Below the pieces are notes generated by a model that had not been told where the DNA came from, did not search any database, and worked only from the letters and a program-made list of their open reading frames with translations. Below are positions 18,115 through 28,138 of a DNA stretch of 64,000 nt, piece after piece. The DNA is from Aquidulcibacter sp. (GTDB lineage: Bacteria; Pseudomonadota; Alphaproteobacteria; Caulobacterales; Aquidulcibacteraceae), in the NCBI GenBank assembly GCA_027532555.1, contig JAPZTJ010000009.1, forward strand, positions 124,001 through 188,000. Direction: 5' to 3'. The stretch's first letter is position 1; every line of letters starts with the position of its first letter. A program made the translations under genes and the position numbers.

Positions 18115-19307
18115 CCTTTTTATCGCTTAAGGCAGCTGATCTACAGGGCAAGCGTGTTTTTGTCCGCGTTGATTTCAATGTCCCAATGCACGACGGCGCG
18201 ATCTCGGATGACACGCGCCTGCGTGCTGCCATACCGACTATCCAGCTTCTGATCGAGAAAGGTGCGAAAGTCATTCTCGCCGCCCACTTTGATCGGCCAA
18301 AGGGCAAAGTCGTTCCAACTATGTCCTTGGCACCGATTGTTCCGGCCTTAGCAGCACTGTTGGATAGACAGGTTGCCTTTTCCGCCGATTGCGTTGGCCC
18401 GGTTGCCGAAGCTTCGGTTGCAGCCATGAAGTCAGGCGATGTCCTTTTGCTGGAGAATACCCGGTTCCAGCCCGGTGAGGAGAAGAATGACCCCGAGCTT
18501 GCAAAGGGCTTTGCCCGTCTGGCTGATGTCTATGTAAATGATGCATTTTCAGCCGCGCACCGGGCCCATGCTTCGACAGAAGGTATTGCTCATTTGCTTC
18601 CGGCCTATCCCGGTCTGTCGATGGCACATGAGCTTGATTATCTTGATAAGGCACTGGGAAACCCGACCCATCCTGTGATGGCAGTGGTTGGCGGTGCTAA
18701 GGTCTCTAGCAAGATTGATCTCCTTCAGAACCTTGTCTCGCGCGTTGATATATTGGCCGTTGGCGGGGGGATGGCGAATACATTTCTTGCAGCCCGTGGT
18801 GCTCATGTCGGTAAGTCTTTGTGTGAACATGAGCTTCTCGAGACGGCTCGCGCGATTGAAGCGCAAGCTACAGCCAACAAGTGCCAAATCTTATTGCCGT
18901 CAGACGTGGTTGTGGCGGAGGTCTTTGCGGCACACGCCCCGCATCGGACCTGTGAAATCGACGATGTGAAGGATCAAGAGATGATCCTTGATGCGGGCCC
19001 TAAGTCAGTTGCCGCTTTGGCAGCCGCTTTGGAAACAGCAAAGACCCTCGTTTGGAACGGCCCGTTGGGCGCGTTTGAGCTTCCACCTTTTGACGTCGGA
19101 ACCATGGAAGCAGCGCGCACCGCAGCAGCTCTGGCCCATTCGGGTCGCCTTGTGGCGGTCGCAGGGGGTGGCGACACCGTCTCTGCGCTCAACCAAGCCA
19201 AGGTCGCTGATGACTTCACCTTTGTTTCTACCGCTGGCGGTGCCTTCCTCGAATGGATGGAAGGCAAAGCACTGCCCGGCGTCGAAGCCCTTAAACACCC
19301 AACTTAA
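18111..19307 (+). CDS. pgk: Phosphoglycerate kinase
   Basis: Transfers phosphate between 1,3-bisphosphoglycerate and ADP in glycolysis. The 398-residue protein has the signature [12 protein letters not shown] near the N-terminus, [48 protein letters not shown] and the C-terminal nucleotide motif [13 protein letters not shown] with [14 protein letters not shown]. The ATG at 18111 overlaps the upstream stop by four bases. A longer frame from 17913 adds 66 unrelated residues and is rejected. fba follows after 28 bases. Confidence 0.97.
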   Translation: MTFLSLKAADLQGKRVFVRVDFNVPMHDGAISDDTRLRAAIPTIQLLIEKGAKVILAAHFDRPKGKVVPTMSLAPIVPALAALLDRQVAFSADCVGPVAEASVAAMKSGDVLLLENTRFQPGEEKNDPELAKGFARLADVYVNDAFSAAHRAHASTEGIAHLLPAYPGLSMAHELDYLDKALGNPTHPVMAVVGGAKVSSKIDLLQNLVSRVDILAVGGGMANTFLAARGAHVGKSLCEHELLETARAIEAQATANKCQILLPSDVVVAEVFAAHAPHRTCEIDDVKDQEMILDAGPKSVAALAAALETAKTLVWNGPLGAFELPPFDVGTMEAARTAAALAHSGRLVAVAGGGDTVSALNQAKVADDFTFVSTAGGAFLEWMEGKALPGVEALKHPT

Positions 19308-19335
19308 TCCACCAAAGATATCAAAGAGGACTGCT

Positions 19336-20355
19336 ATGAATCTCGATCAACTCGTCGCGACTGCCAAGGCCATGGTCGCCCCCGGTAAGGGCATTTTGGC
19401 CGCCGACGAAAGCACCGCTACCATTCGTTCGCGCTTTGACGCGATCGGTGTTGAATCTACCCCAAATAGCCGTCGGGACTATCGGGAACTGTTGTTCCGG
19501 TCGGAAAAAGCGATGAAGGACCATATTTCTGGCGTGATCCTCTATGATGAAACCATTCGTCAGTTCGCTCGCGATGAGTCGCGCTTGGTGGATATCATCA
19601 AGTCCCATGGCGCAATCCCCGGCATCAAGGTCGACATGGGCCCTCGCGAAATGCCGTTCTTCCCGGGTGAGCGCGTAACCGATGGTTTGGATAATCTCCG
19701 GGATCGTCTGCGCGACTATTATGTCCATGGCGCACGTTTCGCAAAATGGCGCGCGGTGATTGATATTGACGCACGCCGTCCCAGTGCAGGCTCGGTGAAA
19801 GCCAATGCACATGCTTTGGCGCGCTATGCTGCCATGTGCCAAGAAGAAAACATCGTGCCGATTGTTGAGCCTGAAGTTCTGATGGACCTCGATCATGACA
19901 TCGATCGCTGCTTTGAAGTGACCGAATATGTGCTGAAGATGACTTTCCAAGCGCTCTATGAAATGCGGGTGCAATTGGAAGGCATTGTCTTGAAGCCAAA
20001 TATGGTGATCGCTGGCCGCAAGTGTAAAACGCAAGCCAGCGTCGATGAAGTTGCTGAAAAGACCGTCCAATGCTTGAAGAATACGGTCCCTTCGACCGTG
20101 ACTGGCATCGCTTTCCTATCTGGCGGTCAGTCAGACGTTGATGCGACAGCCCACTTGAACGCCATGAACGCGATGCATGCTTTGCCTTGGAATTTGACCT
20201 TCTCCTACGGTCGCGCGCTGCAAGCGGCCCCGCAAAAGGCATGGGCTGGCAAAGAAGAAAATATCGCCGCCGCTCAAGCCGCTTTCTATAAGCGCGCTCA
20301 TATGAATGGCTTGGCTTCACTTGGCCAATGGTCGCCAGAACTGGAAGACAAATAA
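19336..20355 (+). CDS. fda: Fructose-bisphosphate aldolase, class I
   Basis: Cleaves fructose-1,6-bisphosphate to two triose phosphates. The 339-residue chain is a metal-independent class I enzyme: GKGILAADESTATI at residues 18-30, KVDMG near 98-102 and the Schiff-base lysine in IVLKPNMV (Lys220), with a C-terminal segment NGLASLGQW. AAAGAGGA sits 6 bases before the ATG. It ends the gap-pgk operon and is followed by a terminator. Many proteobacteria carry a class II enzyme in this operon instead; the type is clear from the lysine motif. Confidence 0.95.
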   Translation: MNLDQLVATAKAMVAPGKGILAADESTATIRSRFDAIGVESTPNSRRDYRELLFRSEKAMKDHISGVILYDETIRQFARDESRLVDIIKSHGAIPGIKVDMGPREMPFFPGERVTDGLDNLRDRLRDYYVHGARFAKWRAVIDIDARRPSAGSVKANAHALARYAAMCQEENIVPIVEPEVLMDLDHDIDRCFEVTEYVLKMTFQALYEMRVQLEGIVLKPNMVIAGRKCKTQASVDEVAEKTVQCLKNTVPSTVTGIAFLSGGQSDVDATAHLNAMNAMHALPWNLTFSYGRALQAAPQKAWAGKEENIAAAQAAFYKRAHMNGLASLGQWSPELEDK

Positions 20356-20381
20356 GTCAAAGGCTCAAGGTAGGAGAAGAG

Positions 20382-20418
20382 GGGCACCGGATCGTTAGTC
20401 TGGTGCCCTTTTTTGTTT
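20382..20418 (+). terminator. Rho-independent terminator after the gap-pgk-fba operon
   Basis: The stem GGGCACC (20382-20388) pairs with GGTGCCC (20402-20408) and is followed by TTTTTTG. The end touches the stop codon of the convergent membrane-protein gene. Confidence 0.85.
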
Positions 20419-21163
20419 AGCCCGCCAAGCCTGCTATCGCCTTGGCTGTCGCAATCCAGACCGGGTTGGTTGAGATGGGCACGCACAGAACTTGCACGGC
20501 AATGATGGCAACGCCACCCCATACGGTGACCGGATGGAAACGGCCTAAGACGCGGCGATCATAGATCAAAAAGGCAATCAGCAAGAGATCGATCACCAAG
20601 GAAGGTGGCAGCGTAACAAATACGGGCGGCGGGCCAACCGCCCCTGGCGGTGTCATTAACACGGCAAATGGCCGCGCCATGGGCGCTTCGAGTAGGGGAA
20701 TAAAGGACAGGCTCATTAGCCGGCTGTGCCAATCGGGCCGATGCACATTCATGATCGCCAGAGTAATGAAGGCTGTGATGATTGCGATGCCAGAAAAGGT
20801 CACGATGGAGAAGGATGCGGCTTGGGTCGCAAAGCCAGCTATCTCCCCCAGTTTGATGGTATTGATCGCCGCCAGCACGATAGAGATGGCCAGTGCCGTG
20901 AACAGCGATACGCCTGCGATGCCCCAGCTTCGATGGTCAGCAGTTTTGCGATTGGCCACAAAATTGACCTGTACGGCGTAAAACAACACCCAAGCAAACA
21001 AGAGGAAACCATGGATATGTAGGATGGGTTTGCCACCAAAGCTGCCGTCCATCAGCTTAAGCCAATAGGTTGGGATAAAGCCACCAAAGGCGATGGCTAC
21101 AAACACCCACGCCATGGTTTGATAGAAGCGCCTAGGCTTCTGGGTTGTCTCAAGCGTTGTCAT
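20417..21163 (-). CDS. Polytopic membrane protein of unknown function
   Basis: A 248-residue protein with about seven hydrophobic helices. Several histidines lie at helix ends (LHIHGFLLF near residue 48, DHRSWG, MNVHRPDWHSRLM), which could bind haem or metal, but no family motif is certain. Similar proteins occur as DUF2306-like or unnamed membrane proteins. It is convergent with the glycolytic operon and lies 57 bases downstream of the VOC-like gene on the same strand. Confidence 0.65.
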   Translation of the reverse strand: MTTLETTQKPRRFYQTMAWVFVAIAFGGFIPTYWLKLMDGSFGGKPILHIHGFLLFAWVLFYAVQVNFVANRKTADHRSWGIAGVSLFTALAISIVLAAINTIKLGEIAGFATQAASFSIVTFSGIAIITAFITLAIMNVHRPDWHSRLMSLSFIPLLEAPMARPFAVLMTPPGAVGPPPVFVTLPPSLVIDLLLIAFLIYDRRVLGRFHPVTVWGGVAIIAVQVLCVPISTNPVWIATAKAIAGLAG

Positions 21164-21220
21164 ATTTGCCCCCTGCTAAAAGCGCGTTTTGATCCATCTG
21201 GATCAAAGTTGCGCGTTGAT

Positions 21221-21688
21221 CTATGCCATCTGGCCAATTGCTTCGCGCCATGCCTCGATCGAAGAGGTGGCCTGATAATCGCGCTGCATTTCTGAGGTCA
21301 GGACCTCAATCATGGTCGAGTTTTCGATCCAGAACTCAATCACGTCGAACATCCCGCCACGCGAACAACGGACAGATCGCCAGCCTTCGCGCTGAGCTAG
21401 GGCTTCAATCTCGTCCTGACTTTTGTGGCATTGAATTGCCAAATGGGTAGAGCCATAGCGCGCGGGATGTTCGAGATCTGTCGTGTCAAACATCGCGTCA
21501 TCGGCCCCAGGGATCAGCGCCCGCCCGCGTGGATAAACTTCAATGCCAGAGCCGCGTACATCGCCTGCCATGGCGATCCAAGCCCCGCCCACGGGTGCAA
21601 AGGGCAGGGCCTCGCCATCCCAGAGTTCAGCAAGCACTTCGGCCACATGCCTAGGATCAGCGGCAGAGATAGAGGCATGTAAAATCAT
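21221..21688 (-). CDS. VOC-superfamily-like protein
   Basis: A 155-residue protein. Its start (MILHASISAADPRHVAEVL) and the repeated beta-alpha-beta pattern (GIEVYPRG, STHLAIQCHKSQDEIEALA, VIEFWIENSTMIEVL) resemble glyoxalase/bleomycin-resistance (VOC) folds, where His and Glu residues bind metal. The substrate is unknown. It lies 9 bases after the TetR gene and is probably co-transcribed with it, so the TetR protein may control it. Confidence 0.6.
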   Translation of the reverse strand: MILHASISAADPRHVAEVLAELWDGEALPFAPVGGAWIAMAGDVRGSGIEVYPRGRALIPGADDAMFDTTDLEHPARYGSTHLAIQCHKSQDEIEALAQREGWRSVRCSRGGMFDVIEFWIENSTMIEVLTSEMQRDYQATSSIEAWREAIGQMA

Positions 21689-21697
21689 CGGAAACTC

Positions 21698-22288
21698 CTA
21701 CAAAGTGCCGTTACGAGCGGCGGTAAAGATGGCTTGGATGGCACGGCGCGCGATCTGCCCGGATTGGTCACCTTCAAGGTTCCAATAATCCCGCATGGTA
21801 AGCCAAGCGGTGGCTGATTGGAGAAGTTGCACGCTGGCACATACAGTCAGAACCATTTCGTCGGATGCATCAGGGCCAAGCTCTGTTTGAACGGCGCGCC
21901 GGATCGCCGCTTGGCGCTCTGCGTTGCGCGCCAGCGTCATGGCCCGACCTTGCGGCGACAACACAGCGCCACGCATAATCTCGGCCTCTTCGTCAAAAGA
22001 CGGAAAAGCCTTCACTGGAAAGTCGAGTAGCGCCGTAAGGGTATCTGGGAAGGCGTCCTGACCAAGGCCCGTCTTATGCGCGCGCCACCAGCCATCCAGT
22101 AAAGCCTCTTTATTAGGGAAGTAGCGATAGACAGTCCGCTCGCCCAAGCCAGCCATGCGGGCGACTTGGGTGAATGTTAGCTCGGTCAGCTCGACATCTT
22201 CAAGGCACCGACCGACAGCCGCCAAGATGATTTCGGCAGTGGCGTCGCGTTGGCGTTCGCGGTGGGTTTTGGTCAAAGTATCTTCCAT
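21698..22288 (-). CDS. TetR/AcrR family transcriptional regulator
   Basis: A 196-residue repressor-type protein. The N-terminal HTH is typical (AEIILAAVGRCLEDV, FTQVARMAGLGERTVYRYF, NKEALLDGWW at about residues 18-68). The remainder is a helical ligand-binding domain of unknown specificity. The ATG at 22288 lies inside a 19-base element repeated in tandem immediately upstream, so autorepression is likely. Its partner genes are probably the downstream VOC-like gene and perhaps the membrane-protein gene. Confidence 0.88.
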   Translation of the reverse strand: MEDTLTKTHRERQRDATAEIILAAVGRCLEDVELTELTFTQVARMAGLGERTVYRYFPNKEALLDGWWRAHKTGLGQDAFPDTLTALLDFPVKAFPSFDEEAEIMRGAVLSPQGRAMTLARNAERQAAIRRAVQTELGPDASDEMVLTVCASVQLLQSATAWLTMRDYWNLEGDQSGQIARRAIQAIFTAARNGTL

Positions 22289-22324
22289 GGCAGTTATACT
22301 GTCATCATGGCAGTTACACTGTCA
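22286..22324 (-). promoter_or_regulatory. Tandem palindromic operator overlapping the tetR start
   Basis: On the minus strand, two copies of TGACAGTRTAACTGCCATG sit 20 bases apart (22324-22306 and 22304-22286), differing at one base. The core CAGT-gta-ACTG of the upstream copy is a perfect interrupted palindrome, and the wider half sites match at 6 of 7 positions. The downstream copy contains the start codon, and a TTGACA lies at the upstream edge. This fits two TetR dimers bound on one DNA face. Confidence 0.65.
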
Positions 22325-22341
22325 AGTATTTTCTTGCGGCG

Positions 22342-24774
22342 CTAACGCTCCTGCAAAAGTCGGTCGATGTAATCGCGTTCGTTTTTGTCGCGTTGCGGGT
22401 CGGCCTGACGGCGACGCAATTCATCGCGCACATCCCGGGCACGCCGCTTTTCAACCCCATCAGGCACTTTCGTAGCTTTGCCATCATCTTGCTTGGGCAA
22501 GGTGCGACCCAATGGGTCTGTTTCACTCTCATTGCCAGCTTGGCCTTGTGGACCCGATGCTGCCGCTTGACGTAGCGCCTGCAGGGCGCGGGCTTGGGCA
22601 TCTTGGGCGCGACCCAGATCGCCTTCGCGCAGCGCCTCTGCCGCTTCGCGCATCGCATCGGCTGCTTGGCGCTTGTTCTGTTCTTCCGGGCTTTGTTCTT
22701 GTGAAGGATCGCTCTGGCGGCCACCACCTAGCGCGTCTGCTAAGCCTTCTTGCTGGTTGGCGAGGTCTTCTGCGCTGTTGCGGGATTGGTCGGAAGGGGG
22801 CGTTTCGCCCAATTTCTCAGTCTGGTCCGACAAAGCCCGTTGTTGGCGCATCGCATCATCTATCGGCCCACCTTGGCCTTGCCCGTCGGCTTGACCAGAG
22901 GCTCCGGGTGCTCCGGGCTGAAGATTTTCCAGCAATTCATCCAACTGATCCAATTGCAGTAAAGCATCTTCGCGGGAGCCAGAACTGCCGGACTCTTCTA
23001 ACTCCCGCAAGCGATCTTCCAAATCGCCTGCACTGATTTGCGGGCCAGATAGGCCTTGCTCGCCGCCTTCACCAGACGCACCTTGTTGCGCCAATTCCTG
23101 CAGGCGCTCGCCCACGGCTTCACGCAGCTCTTGGGTCAATTGCTGGATTTGTTCAGGTTGGGCACCTTGTTCGAGGGCTTGCTTTAAGGCCTCCCGCGCG
23201 GCGGCGACCTTCTGTTGCGCTGGGGTCTGATTGCTGGCCTCAATTTGCATCGCCATTTGCCACAAGAGCGGGGCGACGCTGTGGGCGTCGGACACATCGC
23301 GCGCAATGCTTAAGCGCTCCAGCGCATAATGCAGGCTCAATTGCCCCAAATCGCTTAAGCCGAATTGGACCATGGTTTCAGCAATGGCGCGCAGATGGCG
23401 GGTGGCGTTTGCAATGCCCGGTGGTGCGCCGGACTGTGGGTCCGTTAGGTCAAGTTTTATAGGGCCAAGATTGAGGACATCGGAAACTGCAGCCCCATCC
23501 TCAAGAGGCTCAAACAAAGTGGCAAAGCGCGGCAATGGCCTTTGATAGGGGCGCGCCTCCCGCAGGATCATCAGCCGGACTTCTTGCAGGGCCGCGGCGA
23601 GGCTGGACTGCCAAGTCTGTTCCGGCATCGTCAGCTTGGTTGGTTCTGATGCGGCTTCTTGGCCCAATCCGTCGCGTACCACGACTTGGGCTTCAACCTG
23701 CAAGCCCGCCAAAGCATGGTCGGCAACTTCAACAAAGACGCGTCTGGCACCATTTTCCCCTGCCGTCCCCTCCAATGGGATAGGCGTATCAAACACCGAG
23801 TGACCGGCCAGCCCTTCAGGGACCTTCACGGGGCGGATCCGCACAAAGGCGGCTGTCAGCCCGTAATCGTCGCTGGCTTGAAACGCGACATCCAGCCGCC
23901 CTTTTGGGTCGATTTGGATTGGGTTAGGTAAGGTGAGCTGCGGTCTCTGATCGGCCATCGCTGTTAAGTGCCATTGCGCCCGCGTGCCGAGCCGATCCAG
24001 CTTCAGGGTGCCAGAGTGGGTGATTTCGATCTGGCCTTGCCAGGCAGCCCCTTGCGCAGGGCTTAGGCGGGCGCTTTGGGATGGGCCGCGCAGCACCGGT
24101 GCCCCACGCGCACCATCGACGCGGGCTGTCACCTTAGAACCGACTGGCAGAGCGATTTCTGTTTGGCTGCGGTCCAACCGGATCAAAGGCAGGCCCGTAT
24201 AGCCCGGCGGTTCTGCCCAAACTTCAACGACCAGATCACTGTCGCCCATCAAGGGGGACAGATCAAACGTCAATGCGCGTGCAGTTGCCATCGGGTTCAG
24301 CCAACATAGTCCTAAAGCTGCAATCAACGCCAAGGCCTTGGCGGCGTCTTGCCAGTATAGCTTCGGCTTCACGGGCTTGGATAAGGCTGCTGCCGCTTCG
24401 ATGAGGCGACGCTGATGCCAGGACCATAGGGCATCATCGCCGCTAATGCGTCGGTCCTCCCCGCCGGTCAGCGGGCGCAATTCTTGCAGGCCTGCAGCCT
24501 CTTCAAGGGCGCGACCCGCTTCCTGTTCGTTCATTGGATGGAAGAGCTGCCAGCCAAGCCAGAATAGATAGGCGCTGAGAAGCCAAGCAAGACCGGCCCC
24601 AGCCGAGACCAGCGCCGCAGGTAGGCCTTCGGTAAGGCTTCCCGCTGCCCCTATAGTCGCCAATAAGCAAAGCGGCGGCCAAAGTGTCCGAAGCCCCTTC
24701 ACCAGCGCATCCGCTCGCATCGTGCGCGCGATCGCGCGACGCGTTGAAGGGGGAGGGGTGGTGGGCGCTAACAC
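22342..24774 (-). CDS. DUF4175 (TIGR02302-like) membrane protein
   Basis: An 810-residue protein matching the alphaproteobacterial DUF4175/TIGR02302 layout. Hydrophobic segments lie near residues 33-75 and again near 145-160 (ALALIAALGLCWLNP). Then come beta-rich periplasmic-type domains (VVEVWAEPPGYTGLPL, QASDDYGLTAAFVRI). From about residue 520 a very long Gln/Glu/Ala/Gly-rich helical region follows (QLTQELREAVGERLQELAQQ). The function is unknown. It lies 65 bases after the Sel1 gene in the same direction. Confidence 0.85.
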   Translation of the reverse strand: MLAPTTPPPSTRRAIARTMRADALVKGLRTLWPPLCLLATIGAAGSLTEGLPAALVSAGAGLAWLLSAYLFWLGWQLFHPMNEQEAGRALEEAAGLQELRPLTGGEDRRISGDDALWSWHQRRLIEAAAALSKPVKPKLYWQDAAKALALIAALGLCWLNPMATARALTFDLSPLMGDSDLVVEVWAEPPGYTGLPLIRLDRSQTEIALPVGSKVTARVDGARGAPVLRGPSQSARLSPAQGAAWQGQIEITHSGTLKLDRLGTRAQWHLTAMADQRPQLTLPNPIQIDPKGRLDVAFQASDDYGLTAAFVRIRPVKVPEGLAGHSVFDTPIPLEGTAGENGARRVFVEVADHALAGLQVEAQVVVRDGLGQEAASEPTKLTMPEQTWQSSLAAALQEVRLMILREARPYQRPLPRFATLFEPLEDGAAVSDVLNLGPIKLDLTDPQSGAPPGIANATRHLRAIAETMVQFGLSDLGQLSLHYALERLSIARDVSDAHSVAPLLWQMAMQIEASNQTPAQQKVAAAREALKQALEQGAQPEQIQQLTQELREAVGERLQELAQQGASGEGGEQGLSGPQISAGDLEDRLRELEESGSSGSREDALLQLDQLDELLENLQPGAPGASGQADGQGQGGPIDDAMRQQRALSDQTEKLGETPPSDQSRNSAEDLANQQEGLADALGGGRQSDPSQEQSPEEQNKRQAADAMREAAEALREGDLGRAQDAQARALQALRQAAASGPQGQAGNESETDPLGRTLPKQDDGKATKVPDGVEKRRARDVRDELRRRQADPQRDKNERDYIDRLLQER

Positions 24775-24839
24775 ACGTCCTGTCTAGCACACAGGCAGCT
24801 TGTTTGTGAATCGATTTGAACGCCAGAACCCAACTTGAC

Positions 24840-25769
24840 TTAGGGCTTGCTGGCAGCAGGCTTTGGCTTGGCGGCAATGGCCTCCAATTGCGCCAGAAGA
24901 CGGTCTGCATCTGGGGATGACCCCTTAGCCACACGCGCCCATTGGACGGCTAGCTCAAGGTTTTGGGGTGTCCCTTCAGCCTTGGCATTGACCAAGGCCC
25001 AATAGAAGGCTCCGTCGAGGTCACCGCCTTCAGCGGCAGCCTTAAACCATTGGGCTGCTCCTTTGAGATCGCGAGCGACGCCGCGTCCTTGATACAGCAT
25101 CAGGCCGTAATCTGCCGAGGCATCAGCACGACCAGCTTGAGCGGCTTGGCGAAGGAAACCGATAGCCTTTAGTGGATCATCCATCGGGTCTGGATCCCCG
25201 TCGGCATATAGAATTCCGGCTGCATAGGCCGCATCGGCATCGCCATAAGCGGCAGCTTGCGCATAAACGCTGGCCGCGCGCGTGCGGTCCTTTGGTCCTG
25301 CGGCCCCGGACAGAAATAAGTCACCCAAGGGAGCTAGAGCTTCTCTGCGTCCATTTGATGCCGCGCGCTGCAGCATGGCTAGCGCTTCACCCGGTGTCGA
25401 TCCGCCTTTTCGGGCAATGCCTAAGCGCGCCAATCCCAGCATCGCATCCGTATTGCCGCCTGTAACGGCGCGGCGGTACCATTTAGCGGCTGCTTCGGGT
25501 GTGGCGGTTTCAATCAAGCCTTGCTCATAGATAGAGCCAGCTAAGGCTGCGGCCTTGGGATTGCCACGCGAGGCAAGATTTTCAGCTTGGCTGAGCGCAT
25601 CGCGATACTGGCCTGCGCGCAAAGCTGATACGGCAGCCTCTAAAGCGCGTTGATCTGCCTCAGCTTCCAGTGCCATAGGGCTGGCAGGCGTGGGCGATTG
25701 CGCAAAAGCGAGTGCGGGCAATAAAAGGGCACCAGCCACTAAAGCTGAGCGCGGGATTGTCAGGCGCAT
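24840..25769 (-). CDS. Secreted Sel1-repeat (TPR-like) protein
   Basis: A 309-residue protein with a signal peptide ([17 protein letters not shown], cleavage near residue 24). About six Sel1-like repeats follow, for example [40 protein letters not shown] and [19 protein letters not shown]. Such repeats make protein-protein contacts in the periplasm. The start overlaps the thiE stop by ten bases, so the two are translationally coupled. The partner is unknown. Confidence 0.85.
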   Translation of the reverse strand: MRLTIPRSALVAGALLLPALAFAQSPTPASPMALEAEADQRALEAAVSALRAGQYRDALSQAENLASRGNPKAAALAGSIYEQGLIETATPEAAAKWYRRAVTGGNTDAMLGLARLGIARKGGSTPGEALAMLQRAASNGRREALAPLGDLFLSGAAGPKDRTRAASVYAQAAAYGDADAAYAAGILYADGDPDPMDDPLKAIGFLRQAAQAGRADASADYGLMLYQGRGVARDLKGAAQWFKAAAEGGDLDGAFYWALVNAKAEGTPQNLELAVQWARVAKGSSPDADRLLAQLEAIAAKPKPAASKP

Positions 25770-26401
25770 GTTTCAAACATTTCCTTGAAGGCGGCACTTG
25801 CCGCAACGGGCCCCGCCGGCCACGACCAAACCCCAGCCGACACAGCCAAGAAGTCTGCCCCAGCTTTCACTAGGTCTGCCCCATTGTCTGGAGTTATACC
25901 ACCGATGGCGACGCAGGGGATTTCCATAATCTCTTGCCACCATGAAAGTATGTCGAGATTGGCCCGTGCTGGTGCCACTTTTGTGGCAGTGTCGAAAAAG
26001 GCACCAAAGGCGACATAGTCCGCCCCCGCTTCGGCGGCCTCCATCGCAAAATGGCGGCTGTCGTGACAGGTAACTCCAATGACACCATCCTTACCAACCT
26101 GCTTTCTCGCTTGGGCAACAGTACCATCAGATTGACCAATATGAACGCCGTCAGCCCCAGTTAGTTTGGCCAGATCTGCCCGGTCATTGACAAGACATGC
26201 TACACCTAAGTCTTGGGCCATTGGAAAGATTGCTGCTGCTGCGGCAAGAACTTCAGCATCTGCCGCTTCTTTCAGTCGCAATTGCAGGCAAGCTACATCG
26301 CCGACCTCAATTACTTCACGCAAGGACTTGGCAAACAGGTCCAAATCTTCGATTTTGGGCGGCGTAATGAGATAGAGCCGTGATTTTGGACGGTCTGACA
26401 C
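25760..26401 (-). CDS. thiE: Thiamine-phosphate synthase
   Basis: Joins HMP-pyrophosphate and the thiazole phosphate to give thiamine phosphate. The 213-residue TIM-barrel protein shows RLYLITPP at the start, [54 protein letters not shown] and [11 protein letters not shown]. The GTG start at 26401 has AGGAG 10 bases upstream; a longer frame to 26494 is not supported. No THI-element riboswitch was seen upstream. It is divergent from abgT. Confidence 0.9.
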   Translation of the reverse strand: MSDRPKSRLYLITPPKIEDLDLFAKSLREVIEVGDVACLQLRLKEAADAEVLAAAAAIFPMAQDLGVACLVNDRADLAKLTGADGVHIGQSDGTVAQARKQVGKDGVIGVTCHDSRHFAMEAAEAGADYVAFGAFFDTATKVAPARANLDILSWWQEIMEIPCVAIGGITPDNGADLVKAGADFLAVSAGVWSWPAGPVAASAAFKEMFETCA

Positions 26402-26439
26402 GAATGATTGGCTCCTATTTGATCGATTGAGCAGAACAG

Positions 26440-26460
26440 ATGTTGGACAGATGCCAACAT
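26440..26460. promoter_or_regulatory. Inverted repeat between thiE and abgT
   Basis: ATGTTGG and CCAACAT form a perfect 7-base inverted repeat with a 7-base centre, in the short divergent promoter gap. It is a possible operator for either gene; no regulator can be named. Confidence 0.4.
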
Positions 26461-26524
26461 TGTGAGATGCACAACCACTGAGAAACAGGCACATGACGCG
26501 CCTTCAACGATTTTAGAGATGTCT

Positions 26525-28138
26525 ATGACCCAAGCCACGCCTCCCGCCAAGCCTGCCCCCAACACCCAGCGTGGATTCTTAGCTTGGGTCGAGCGGGTCG
26601 GGAACCTTTTGCCCGATCCTGTGATGATCTTTGTGTGGCTGATTGGCTTCTTGATGGTTTTGTCGGTGATTGGTTCGGCGCTGGGCTGGTCAGCATCCTT
26701 GCCGTTCTCAGGTGAGAAGCCGCCTAGTGGTGCCGTCTTGAAAGACGGGATTCTGATCTTTGACGCCACCAGTCTGTTCACCGAAGACAATCTCAAAAGG
26801 CTGATTGTCGATATGCCGCGCACATTGACGAGCTTTGCGCCGCTGGGTGTCGTTCTAGTCGTGATGCTGGGGGCCTCGGTGGCAGAGCGCGCTGGCCTAT
26901 TCAGCGCCCTGATCCGCACCAGCTTGCGCGATCTGCCCCGGGCCTTTTTGACCCCTGTGGTCTGCTTGATTGGCATGATGAGCCACCATGCTTCAGACGC
27001 GGGCTATGTGGTTTTCATTCCTCTGTGCGGTTTGGTCTATGCGGCCGCAGGCCGTCACCCGTTGGTGGGGATCGCGGCGGCCTTTGCTGCAGTCTCAGGC
27101 GGCTTTGCCGGCAATATCACCCCGGGCCAGCTTGATGTGCTTTTGTTTGGCTTCACCCAAGAAGCGGCCCGCATCATTGACCCGACTTGGACGATGAATC
27201 CCTTGGGCAATTGGTGGTTTATTCTGGCGATCGTCGTTCTGTTCACCCCGATCATCTGGTTCATTACCGACCGGATTCTGGAGCCGCGCTTAGGGCCTTG
27301 GACCGGCAACCCCGATGATGATCTCAAAGCTGAATTGACAAAATCTGCTGTCACACCCGATGAAAAGCGGGGCCTTGCTTGGGCAGGCTTATCGGCCCTG
27401 TTGGTGATCGCGGTTTTTGCTGCTTTGTCCTTGTGGCCCGGCTTCACCCCGCTGATTGATGAGAGTCAAAAGGGCACGGCCCAGCTGCAACCTTTCTATC
27501 AAGGCCTGATTGCAGCCTTCACGCTGATTTTCTTGCTCGGCGGTATCGCATTTGGCATCTCGGTTAAGTCGATCCGCTCCTCGTCAGACGTGGTTTCCAT
27601 GATGAATGAGGGCATTCGGTCCTTGGCCCCTTATATGGTCTTTGCCTTCTTTGCCGCCCACTTTATCGCCATGTTCAGTTGGTCGAACCTAGGCCCAATC
27701 GCCGCGATCAATGGGGCGGCGGCTTTGAAGGAGCTCAGCCTGCCGGCGCCGTTCCTGCTGGTCTGCGTTCAAGCCTTTTCATCTTTCTTAGACCTGTTCA
27801 TTGGTTCGGCTTCGGCTAAATGGAGTGCGATGGCACCTGTCGTCGTACCGATGTTCATGCTGCTTGGTATTTCACCTGAAATGACGACGGCGGCTTATCG
27901 CATGGGCGATAGCTACACCAATATTGCGACGCCCTTGATGTCCTATTTCCCGCTCGTCCTCGCCTTCTGTCGCCGTTGGGACAAGAATGTTGGCGTCGGC
28001 ACGCTATTGTCCATGATGTTGCCGTTTGCTTTGGCCTTCATGGTCGCAGGCATGGCGATGACAGCGGCTTGGGTCTATTTCGACTGGCCGTTGGGCCCCG
28101 GCGCTTCGGTTCACTATAGCTTGCCGGGGGCCAAATAG
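26525..28138 (+). CDS. abgT: AbgT family transporter
   Basis: An inner-membrane transporter of the AbgT family (p-aminobenzoyl-glutamate uptake or sulfonamide/antimetabolite efflux). The 537-residue protein begins with FLAWVERVGNLLPDPVMIFV. It has about a dozen hydrophobic segments and the family motifs GMMSHHASDAGYVVFIPL, AVSGGFAGNITPGQLDVLL, GSASAKWSAMAPVVVPM and GDSYTNIATPLMSYFPL. The ATG at 26525 is chosen for the AGAG 7 bases upstream; ATG at 26519 is as possible. The actual substrate is not determined by sequence. Confidence 0.88.
   Translation: MTQATPPAKPAPNTQRGFLAWVERVGNLLPDPVMIFVWLIGFLMVLSVIGSALGWSASLPFSGEKPPSGAVLKDGILIFDATSLFTEDNLKRLIVDMPRTLTSFAPLGVVLVVMLGASVAERAGLFSALIRTSLRDLPRAFLTPVVCLIGMMSHHASDAGYVVFIPLCGLVYAAAGRHPLVGIAAAFAAVSGGFAGNITPGQLDVLLFGFTQEAARIIDPTWTMNPLGNWWFILAIVVLFTPIIWFITDRILEPRLGPWTGNPDDDLKAELTKSAVTPDEKRGLAWAGLSALLVIAVFAALSLWPGFTPLIDESQKGTAQLQPFYQGLIAAFTLIFLLGGIAFGISVKSIRSSSDVVSMMNEGIRSLAPYMVFAFFAAHFIAMFSWSNLGPIAAINGAAALKELSLPAPFLLVCVQAFSSFLDLFIGSASAKWSAMAPVVVPMFMLLGISPEMTTAAYRMGDSYTNIATPLMSYFPLVLAFCRRWDKNVGVGTLLSMMLPFALAFMVAGMAMTAAWVYFDWPLGPGASVHYSLPGAK

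Noticed and set aside
26402..26524. Possible TPP riboswitch upstream of thiE
   Set aside because: The conserved CUGAGA and ACCUGA cores are absent in the right arrangement on the thiE strand; only an inverted repeat is seen.
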